64,000 nt of DNA from DASTBU01 sp035711845. GTDB taxonomy: Bacteria > Acidobacteriota > Vicinamibacteria > Vicinamibacterales > 2-12-FULL-66-21. The notes beneath the pieces were generated by a model. It had not been told where the DNA came from. It saw only the letters and a program-made list of their open reading frames with translations, and made no database searches. The stretch lies in NCBI GenBank assembly GCA_035711845.1, contig DASTBU010000122.1:1-64000 (forward strand), read 5' to 3'. Of the stretch, positions 45,383 to 52,120 are shown one piece after another. The stretch's first letter is position 1. Each line of letters begins with the position of its first letter. Both the position numbers and the translations under genes were made by a program.

Positions 45383-45682
45383 TTACCAGCGCCGGTCGGA
45401 GCGCGAACGACCGTTCCCGCCACCGGAGCCTTGCGGCTTCGGCCGGGCTTCATTGACGGTCAGGTTGCGGCCGCCGTACTGATAGTCGTTCAGCGTGCTG
45501 ACCGCCTTCTGCGCGTCCTCGTCGGTGGCCATTTCCACGAACGCGAACCCGCGCGCGCGTCCGGTGGCCATATCGCGAATGACGTTCACGGTCTCGACCG
45601 TCCCGACGCTCGCGAAGAGCTCCTGGAGATCCTGCTCCCCCGTTTCGTAGGGAAGGTTGCCGACGTAAAGTTTTCGAGCCAT
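45383..45682 (-). CDS. RRM-domain RNA-binding protein
   Basis: A 99-residue single-RRM protein of the glycine-rich, cold-inducible type. RNP2 is KLYVGNLPYE and RNP1 is RGFAFVEM. The tail is GSGGGNGRSRSDRRW. It binds single-stranded RNA, probably as a cold or stress chaperone. It has its own terminator, and a long spacer upstream could form a 5' leader. Confidence 0.95.
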   Translation of the reverse strand: MARKLYVGNLPYETGEQDLQELFASVGTVETVNVIRDMATGRARGFAFVEMATDEDAQKAVSTLNDYQYGGRNLTVNEARPKPQGSGGGNGRSRSDRRW

Positions 45683-45913
45683 TTTCTGTGTTTCCTTCTT
45701 CCGCCTCTTCGAGGCTGCTGTTGATACTGATCCGGAAATCGGATCGCTGATGGAGTCGGGCTTGAGTGCTAAGCGATCACGTGTGCGGAGAGAAGCGAGA
45801 CGGTGAGGCTCGAATTCGGCGCGGGACGCGGGCTAGACCAGAGGCTGTCTTCCACCTGACGAACCATCATACCACGGTTGTGTCGTCGTGCCGAGACCGT
45901 CGGGACACCTCGG

Positions 45914-46159
45914 CTACGGCTCGCCCTCGAGCACGGCCAGCCGTGCCAGCGCCTTCTCTCTGAGCGTCGCGGCGTCGCGAGCAATCTGGACCTCGCCCTC
46001 GCGTTCGATATGGGGCACGCGGCGATCCAGGGCCGCGATGAGCTCTCGAAGCTCGCGCACCAGGCGGCTTCGATTCGACTCGCTGTGACTCGAATCCATG
46101 TCTTGCCTCGGGCTCTGACGAGATCCACTGACGACCGCCCTGCCAATCGGGGTACTCAT
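45914..46159 (-). CDS. Small conserved helical protein
   Basis: An 81-residue protein whose C-terminal 50 residues are helical and charged (RLVRELRELIAALDRRVPHIEREGEVQIARDAATLREKALARL). I have a sense of similar small bacterial proteins but no function. The ATG overlaps the zinc-ribbon gene stop by one base. A second start at 46099 (MDSSHSESN) would give only the conserved part. Confidence 0.65.
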   Translation of the reverse strand: MSTPIGRAVVSGSRQSPRQDMDSSHSESNRSRLVRELRELIAALDRRVPHIEREGEVQIARDAATLREKALARLAVLEGEP

Positions 46160-46374
46160 CAGCGGCCGAAGGGCCTGTAAGCCGCATATCTGCTGCCGGC
46201 GCGCAAGCGGGCGACGTTCCATACTTCCCCACACGCTTCACACCGCCAGTACGACTCCGCGTTGACGACCTTGGATGTCGTCGTCAGGTTCTGCGAACGG
46301 CAGGTTGGACAATGGGTCGGCGCGCCCACGACTTCATCCGGATCCGGAGTGCCGGGCAAATGATCTCTTCTCAA
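46159..46374 (-). CDS. Small zinc-ribbon protein
   Basis: A 71-residue protein with two CxxC pairs in CPTCRSQNLTTTSKVVN and YWRCEACGEVWNVARL, a single zinc ribbon. I chose a TTG at 46374 with GAGG six bases upstream, because sequence further upstream is heptamer repeat. It is coupled to the helical protein downstream. Role unknown, perhaps nucleic-acid binding. Confidence 0.65.
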   Translation of the reverse strand: MRRDHLPGTPDPDEVVGAPTHCPTCRSQNLTTTSKVVNAESYWRCEACGEVWNVARLRAGSRYAAYRPFGR

Positions 46375-46393
46375 TTCAAACCTCGTTTGTTGA

Positions 46394-46437
46394 CGAGCCC
46401 CGAGCCCCGAGCCCCGAGCCTCGAGCCTCCGAGCCGT
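46394..46437 (+). repeat. GAGCCCC heptamer array
   Basis: Units GAGCCCC three times, then CGAGCCT and CCGAGCC, lie just upstream of the zinc-ribbon start. This is the reverse complement of the unit family at 36589-36646. Confidence 0.8.
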
Positions 46438-46617
46438 GCCGCCAGGCTGTCTCCAGTTGCCAGGGTGCAGAGCCCGCGGGCGCGGAGCGGCCAGACCCGC
46501 TCCGATTGCATGTGAGTCAGAGGCAGGAAACCGTCCGTAGCCATGGCTGCACCTCGGCGGCGTTGGCAAAGCAACTCGGGTGAAGCGCCGTCCCGGTTCG
46601 ACGGGCTACGACATTCA

Positions 46618-46779
46618 AGTGCTGACTTCAATAAATACGGTGGCATTCGGCCGCCGATGCATCCCGCCTCGCGGCGTGGCTCGTCGGTCAAATACTCCCG
46701 GTATTCTCCCTCCTCGCGCCTTGCGAGCCGGGCGCCTCGGCGCCCTCGGTGCGTCACCGTATTTATGGAAGGCAGCACT
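46618..46779. mobile_element. MITE-like element with 25-bp terminal inverted repeats
   Basis: A 162-base element whose ends are near-perfect inverted repeats: 46618-46642 starts AGTGCTGACTTC and ends AATAAATACGGTG, and 46755-46779 is its reverse complement with two mismatches. The interior contains further self-complementary blocks (AATACTCCCGGTATT). No gene. Different in sequence from the 37131/44666 family. Confidence 0.88.
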
Positions 46780-46787
46780 GAGTTGGT

Positions 46788-46835
46788 GACGATCCACGTT
46801 ACCTGTTCTGGGGTCCGGGCGCAACGTGGATCGTC
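46788..46835 (-). terminator. Long hairpin after the tolC-like gene
   Basis: Perfect 13-base arms GACGATCCACGTT (46788-46800) and AACGTGGATCGTC (46823-46835) with a 22-base loop. No U-run follows, so it is either a factor-dependent stop or an RNA-protecting structure for the copper oxidase/TolC mRNA. Confidence 0.65.
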
Positions 46836-46864
46836 TGGCCTCTATTTGGAGGCGTTCCACTGGC

Positions 46865-48232
46865 TCATCGTCGATTCTCGCCGATTGCCGGGGATTCTCC
46901 CCTCCGCCCCGGTTCCTCGAGCGCACCGTCCACCAGCAGCCCCTGCACCGTCAGCGCGGCCCGCCACGCACCGTCGAGGCTCTCGAGGTACTCGTCGGTC
47001 AGCTCGAGCAGCGACCGCTGGGCGATGAGCACCTGCGGATAGGCGGCGGCCATCTCACGGTAACGGGCGAGATACAGGCGATAGGCTTCTTCCGCGCGCG
47101 GAAGCATCTCGGTCCGATACGTTTCGCTCGCCCGGAGTGCGGTCACGTACTGCTCGAACACCTCGGAGAAGCGGGATTCCAGCGCCAGCTCGAGGCGCCT
47201 GACCTCCAGTTCGGCGCGTGACTGCTCCGCGAGCGCTGCCGAAACGCCACCCTGGTTGCGGTTGAAGAGCGGCAGCGAGACACCAGCTTCGAAGGTTCCT
47301 TCCCAGCCAACCCGGCGGCGCTCACTCGCCGGGCCTCGCGTCTCGAGCAGCTCGCGGTTGTAGTTGACGCCCCCGCGAAGGAACAGATCGGGGAAGGTCT
47401 CGCGGCGCGCCAGGCCGAGCGCGGCGCGGTTACGCTCCACCGCCGCTCGAGCGGCCGCGAGCTGGGGGCTTCGCTCGAGCACGGCACCTAACGCCGCGTC
47501 GCGTTCGAGCTCTGGAATCGCCTCCTCGATCGTCCCCGCGAGCGGTTGGGGCCGCAGCCCGGGCTCGCCGACCGCCGCCGCAAGCTGGCGCCAGATCGTG
47601 AATCGGCGATTCCGCGCGCGCTCGAGTTGCAGGAGGGCCCGGCGTCCCTCGACGTCGGTCTCCAGGACGTCGGGATGATCGGCAGCGCCAACGTTGTACA
47701 ACTGTCGCGTCACGGTAGACGCTTCGCCGACGAGCGCCGCGAGACGCTCCTGGACCGCGACACGCCGCTCCGCCGCGAGCGCCTCATAGTAGAGCCTTCG
47801 CACGGTCGTGAGAATTCGTTGACGCTGGATCTCTGCAAGAGATTCTGCCTCGCTCGTCTCCCGAACGAACACCTGTCGCGCGAGCCCGAGTTTCCCGCCG
47901 AGCGGGATGGTCTGCTCGACGAAGACGCCGTGCTCACCGCCCTGTATCACGGGGCCGAAGCTCATCTCCTCGGCCGAGTAGCCGACGATCGGATTGGGAA
48001 ACGCTCCTGCGGCGCGCGCCCTCCCGCGCGAAGCCTCCACCTGGGTGCGGGCCTGGCCGAGCGTCGGGTTGTTCGCCAGCGCCATCGCCTCGAGCCGCTC
48101 CAGCGTCAGCGGCGCCTCCTGTGCGGCTGCCGCCGACACGCTCGCCAGCGCGACAGCAGCGGCGGCGAGGAGCCTCCTCACGCCAGTGCAGGTCGGCATC
48201 CCGGCACGCGGGCCCGGTGACGCCCTCCTCAT
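46865..48232 (-). CDS. TolC-family outer membrane efflux protein
   Basis: A 455-residue outer-membrane channel (CusC/CzcC-like). A signal peptide (LAAAAVALASVSAAAAQ) is followed by the two OEP repeats (LTLERLEAMALANNPTLGQARTQVEAS; AVLERSPQLAAARAAVERNRAALGLA). The block GVSLPLFNRNQGGVSAA is typical of heavy-metal efflux members. Its ATG overlaps the multicopper oxidase stop (ATGA), which points to copper export, but no RND pump is in the window. Confidence 0.93.
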   Translation of the reverse strand: MRRASPGPRAGMPTCTGVRRLLAAAAVALASVSAAAAQEAPLTLERLEAMALANNPTLGQARTQVEASRGRARAAGAFPNPIVGYSAEEMSFGPVIQGGEHGVFVEQTIPLGGKLGLARQVFVRETSEAESLAEIQRQRILTTVRRLYYEALAAERRVAVQERLAALVGEASTVTRQLYNVGAADHPDVLETDVEGRRALLQLERARNRRFTIWRQLAAAVGEPGLRPQPLAGTIEEAIPELERDAALGAVLERSPQLAAARAAVERNRAALGLARRETFPDLFLRGGVNYNRELLETRGPASERRRVGWEGTFEAGVSLPLFNRNQGGVSAALAEQSRAELEVRRLELALESRFSEVFEQYVTALRASETYRTEMLPRAEEAYRLYLARYREMAAAYPQVLIAQRSLLELTDEYLESLDGAWRAALTVQGLLVDGALEEPGRRGESPAIGENRR

Positions 48233-49641
48233 GGCCGCACCGCCTTCTGCGCCTGTTCCGCCTTCAGTCGCTGGATCGTGTCGAACATCTCGGGCTCCAG
48301 CACACGAACGATCGTCATCATGCCCATCGTTCCTCCGCTCCAGCCAGGGCGCAGGCCATAGGTTTCGGGCTTTGCGACCGCCTCGTCCATCACCATGAAC
48401 ATGTCCTGCGGGTAGCCGGGGAACATGCCGGCGTTCGGTGGCGCCGCCGGATCGCTCTGAGGAGTGCCCGGCTGCGGTTCGCGGGGCATCGGCACGTTCG
48501 GAACCAGGCGCTCCGGTTCGGCGCCGACGACGATCGCGCGGCCGAAGGCGGGGGCCCCCGACTCCCCGAGCGCCCCCCCCTCCATGATGCCCATGCCCGC
48601 TTCCATCGTCCCGGGGCGCAGGCCGCCGTGCGACATCATCAGCGGCCCGACCATCGACGCCATCTGGTTCATCATGTGATGCGGCAGGTGGCAGTGGAAA
48701 TGCCAGTCGCCGGGATTGTTCGCGACGAATTCGATGTCGCGAGCCTGAGCCACGCCGACGAGCACCGTGTTCGCCGGTTCGATCGCGGTGGTCCGGTAGC
48801 GGCCGCCCTCGCTTCCGGTGATGTAGAACTGGTGCCCGTGCAGGTGCACGGGATGATGATCCATGCCGAGATTGACCAGGCGGATGCGGACGCGCTCGCC
48901 TCGCCTGCAAAGCATCGGCGTCGTCGCGGGACCCGCCTTGCCGTTGAAGGTGAGCCAGTTGAATTCCATGGCCAGCGAGTTCGGGATCGTGTTGTTCGGC
49001 AGGATCGCCCATTCCTGCAGGACCACGCCGAAATCGCGATCGACCCGCGGCGTGACCGCGCGCCGGGGATGAATGATGAAGAGGCCGATCAGGCCCATCA
49101 TCTCCTGCATCGCCATGTGGGCGTGGTAGAAGAACGTGCCGTTCTGCTGGAGCGTGAACTCGTAGACGAACCTGCCGCCGGGCGGAATCAGGTCCTGCGA
49201 GATCCCGGGCATCCCGTCCATTTCCACGGGGATTTCCAGACCGTGCCAGTGCATCGAGTACGGCTCCGGAAGCCGGTTCTCCACGATCAATCGCACGCGA
49301 TCGCCTTCGGTCACCTGGATCGTGGGACCGGGGATGCTCCCGTTGATGCCCCAGGCATCGACGGTGCGGCCTGGAATGAACTCCGTGCGCACGTGCTCCA
49401 CGCGGATGTCGAAGACCTTCACGCCGTTCTCGAGCCGCCACGGCATGTCGGGCACGTCCGGCGTGACGACGGGGACGATCCCTGGGCCGAGCTTGTGCGG
49501 CGGAACAGGATCGACGGGCGGAGCGGGCCCGGCCGCGGGCTTCGGAGGCGGATGGACGTGCTGCGCGCTGACTCTGCTCGCGGTTGCGGTCCCGGCCACT
49601 GTCGCCAGGCCGCGCAGAAAGTTACGTCGGCTCGGATTCAT
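48229..49641 (-). CDS. Tat-exported multicopper oxidase
   Basis: A 470-residue laccase-like oxidase. The Tat signal is SRRNFLRGLATVAG. Copper ligands are in HWHGLEIP, FFYHAHMAMQ, HPVHLHGHQFY and WHFHCHLPHHMMN. A Met-rich tail (METs such as MEAGMGIMEGG, MFMVMDE) is typical of copper-handling members. It probably oxidises Cu(I) in the periplasm. I chose the ATG at 49641, with GGAG upstream. Confidence 0.94.
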   Translation of the reverse strand: MNPSRRNFLRGLATVAGTATASRVSAQHVHPPPKPAAGPAPPVDPVPPHKLGPGIVPVVTPDVPDMPWRLENGVKVFDIRVEHVRTEFIPGRTVDAWGINGSIPGPTIQVTEGDRVRLIVENRLPEPYSMHWHGLEIPVEMDGMPGISQDLIPPGGRFVYEFTLQQNGTFFYHAHMAMQEMMGLIGLFIIHPRRAVTPRVDRDFGVVLQEWAILPNNTIPNSLAMEFNWLTFNGKAGPATTPMLCRRGERVRIRLVNLGMDHHPVHLHGHQFYITGSEGGRYRTTAIEPANTVLVGVAQARDIEFVANNPGDWHFHCHLPHHMMNQMASMVGPLMMSHGGLRPGTMEAGMGIMEGGALGESGAPAFGRAIVVGAEPERLVPNVPMPREPQPGTPQSDPAAPPNAGMFPGYPQDMFMVMDEAVAKPETYGLRPGWSGGTMGMMTIVRVLEPEMFDTIQRLKAEQAQKAVRP

Positions 49642-49740
49642 AGCTACTCCAGAAAACATCGGGCCCGCGAGGCGGATGCCCTCGCAAACGTTGACACTGA
49701 ACGGGAATGGCTTGCGCGCAGGAGGGCGCGAGGGGTGTTT

Positions 49741-50130
49741 CTAGACGCGGATTGGGAGGCCGAAGCCGACGCGTGGCCCTGGTGGAGAGTACCTGGGAGC
49801 GTTGTCCGGCAACTCGTGCGACTCGCGGTGCGGCCGGCCCGGTGTAGTGTCGATGGCGCCCGACGACTGCACGCGCGAATCAGATGATTGCCACCGCTCG
49901 GCTGTCAGCGCCTCACGAACGCTGCCGTGCTCGCAACGCTCCTCGTCCGCAGCTGAGACGCGAACCGACGGGACGCCGCGATCGGCCGCAGCAGCGTGGC
50001 AACCCGCGCTCTCTTGTTCTGGCTGCGCGGGCGCAGCCGGTTCGCAGGTCGCTTCACACACCAACCCCGCGACGGGGTGACCCGCGAACAGCACGAGCAG
50101 GAGAATCACCAGAAGCCTGCCGCGACGCAT
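49741..50130 (-). CDS. Small exported Cys/His protein, unknown
   Basis: A 129-residue protein with a signal peptide (LLVILLLVLFAGHPVAG), then a cysteine-rich start to the mature part (LVCEATCEPAAP...SAGCHAAAADRG...EERCEHGS). It lies upstream of the copper oxidase in the same direction, so a metal-binding or sensing role is possible. No family recognised. Starting at MRRGRLL excludes 24 upstream residues. Confidence 0.6.
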   Translation of the reverse strand: MRRGRLLVILLLVLFAGHPVAGLVCEATCEPAAPAQPEQESAGCHAAAADRGVPSVRVSAADEERCEHGSVREALTAERWQSSDSRVQSSGAIDTTPGRPHRESHELPDNAPRYSPPGPRVGFGLPIRV

Positions 50131-50190
50131 GCGCTTTTCGACTATAACCCGGAACCGGGGGGAAACAGTCCTCACTGCCGCCATTCTCAA

Positions 50191-50346
50191 CCTTGCCCTC
50201 ACGGCAAGGTGTAACGAAGCTGCGCCTCACACCGATCAGTAACACCATGATAGAAGGGCGCAGCTTCGTTACCCGATCCGCGGCTAAGCCGTGGTTGCAC
50301 GGCAAAAGGGACACATTCGTACACATTCACGCCGTGCAAGCACGGC
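50191..50346. repeat. Cluster of REP-like hairpins
   Basis: Four hairpin-forming units sit in one gap: CCTTGCC/GGCAAGG (50191-50209); a perfect 16-base pair GTAACGAAGCTGCGCC/GGCGCAGCTTCGTTAC (50211-50272); GCCGTG-GTTG-CACGGC (50288-50303); and GCCGTG-CAAG-CACGGC (50331-50346). The last two flank a direct repeat of ACACATTC. There is no gene in the gap. Confidence 0.8.
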
Positions 50347-50403
50347 TAGACCGGCCGAGCCCAGCTGACCGCCGCCGGAAGTCCGGCAGTCATCGCAGCC
50401 CGA

Positions 50404-50847
50404 CTACTGCGGCGTCGCTACGTCGATCTGAGCCTCCAGATGGGTTGCGGCCTTGAGCGAGTTCGTGATCAGGCATCCACGCTCGGCTTTTTCGAGAAGA
50501 CGCTGAGCCTGGTCCTCCCGCCCGTCCTCGGCGACCTGCAGGCGGGCGCGCACGGTGAAGCTGGTGAACTGCGTGACCTTCTCGATCCGGTCGAGGGTGC
50601 CGACGACCTCGCATCTGAGCGATATCCACGGCAAACGCGCGATCGCGGCGATGGCCCGGAAGGTCAGGACGAAGCAGTCGGCCACGGCCGCGGCGAGCAG
50701 CGTTTCCGGCGACCAGCGATCCCCGGGCCCGCCGAACTCCGCCGGCGAGGCGGATTGCAGCGGAGGCAGCCTCTCGCTCTCGAGCAGCACGTCGCCATCG
50801 GCACTTGCGGTTGCGGCCACTGAATAATGATGCGGAAAGTCCTGCAT
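50404..50847 (-). CDS. OsmC-family peroxiredoxin-like protein
   Basis: A 147-residue OsmC/Ohr-family protein. The two catalytic cysteines lie in AAAVADCFVLTFRAIA and in AERGCLITNSLKA. It would reduce organic hydroperoxides in the cytoplasm. AGAGGGG lies seven bases before the ATG. Single gene. Confidence 0.92.
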   Translation of the reverse strand: MQDFPHHYSVAATASADGDVLLESERLPPLQSASPAEFGGPGDRWSPETLLAAAVADCFVLTFRAIAAIARLPWISLRCEVVGTLDRIEKVTQFTSFTVRARLQVAEDGREDQAQRLLEKAERGCLITNSLKAATHLEAQIDVATPQ

Positions 50848-50905
50848 GATTGTCCCCTCTTGAATACAGGTGGGCTATCCAAGAATCGGGCCGGCGCGCG
50901 GCGTG

Positions 50906-51889
50906 TTACTGGGTGGTTTCGCCGTTCAAATGGGCGGTTACGCGGGTCTGCTGATTGGCGACGACCCGGGCAGCGGCCGACCAGCGTTCGAAGCCGGTCG
51001 CTTCCACGCGCACGACGCGCGTGCCGACGCGGATCCCGTTGAGCGCAAGCGGAGTGACGCCCACGACCCTCCCGTCGATGCTGACCCGCGCGCCAGGAGG
51101 TAATGAGTAGATCACGAGCGATCCGCGATACTGGGGAGGCTTCCCTGCAGTCGAGCGTCCGGCCACCTTCGTGACGGAGGAGCGCGGCGAACCGCGCGTG
51201 AAGCCGGGTGTGGGTCGTTCGGGCCTCGAGCGCCGGGGTTCCACGTGCGTCGAGACAGTTCGCGGACCGATCTCTCGAAGCACGAGCCCAGGCTGGCGGC
51301 GGGGCGGAGACGACATCGACGCTTCCGGATCTTCATCGTCGGGCTGGGCGATCGATGCCTCCCGGGTGATCGGTTCGAGGGTCGGTCGGCCTTCCACTCC
51401 GGGCGACTGGTTCGAATCGGGCGCGCGATCTCCGCCCGAGAACAGGACGAGCCCCACCACGATGCCGAGCGCGAATGCGGGCAACGACCACACGGCCGGC
51501 GAGATCTGTCGGGCGAAACCGCGAGGTTCGAGTCGCTGCTCTTCGAGGACTCTGGCGACGAAGCGGCGAGCTTCCAGGGTGGTCACCCCTCCACGATCCG
51601 GGATCGCGAAATCGTGCGCTCGCGCTGGATTTCGATCAGGGCCGGAGCGCGCGACCTGATCGAGCGCCGCGGGAAGTTCCAGATCGCACGCGGTGGCATC
51701 CGCGCGGCGGTTGCGGGCCGGCCTGACACGCGGCGGTGGCAGTACAGGCCTGGACCGCCGCCACCCGTGCCAACCACAGGCCCCGCACGCGAATGGGCGC
51801 CATCTGGTGAGCGGCTTGGCAAACCGCGCGAACCAGGGCACGGGCCTGCGATAGATCCAGCGCGAGCTGCAGGAAGGGCAACGAACCAC
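50906..51889 (-). CDS. PEGA-domain membrane protein with N-terminal zinc ribbon
   Basis: A 327-residue protein. A zinc ribbon at the start (VRCPSCSSRW...FACGACGWHG) is followed by a membrane helix (VWSLPAFALGIVVGLVLF), a long Pro/Arg/Ser-rich spacer, and a C-terminal PEGA domain (GSLVIYSLPPGARVSIDGRVVGVTPLALNGIRVGTRVVRVEATGF). PEGA domains sit outside the membrane and bind surface polymers or other proteins. I chose the GTG at 51889 (GGAG upstream); the frame opens to 51991. Confidence 0.78.
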   Translation of the reverse strand: MVRCPSCSSRWIYRRPVPWFARFAKPLTRWRPFACGACGWHGWRRSRPVLPPPRVRPARNRRADATACDLELPAALDQVARSGPDRNPARAHDFAIPDRGGVTTLEARRFVARVLEEQRLEPRGFARQISPAVWSLPAFALGIVVGLVLFSGGDRAPDSNQSPGVEGRPTLEPITREASIAQPDDEDPEASMSSPPRRQPGLVLREIGPRTVSTHVEPRRSRPERPTPGFTRGSPRSSVTKVAGRSTAGKPPQYRGSLVIYSLPPGARVSIDGRVVGVTPLALNGIRVGTRVVRVEATGFERWSAAARVVANQQTRVTAHLNGETTQ

Positions 51890-52120
51890 GGGCAGACTCC
51901 ATACTCCTTGCGGCGCGGTCACGAGAAGCTCGAGGCTCAGCCGTATCCCCGACCCGACCGCCATCGGCCGGGCCTGGCGCCACAAGGGCACGTTCGAAGA
52001 GAATCCCCGACCACGGGCGAGAACGCGTCGCCGAGTTTACGACATCAGAAGCCTGACTGCCACGGCGATTGTTGAGGGCGCCGCATGCGACAATACGGCC
52101 GCCACTTCAAGGAGTTGCTG

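Noticed and set aside
46371..46778. A 135-residue minus-strand frame across the second MITE-like element
   Set aside because: Most of it is the element itself and the GAGCCCC array; no conserved domain appears.
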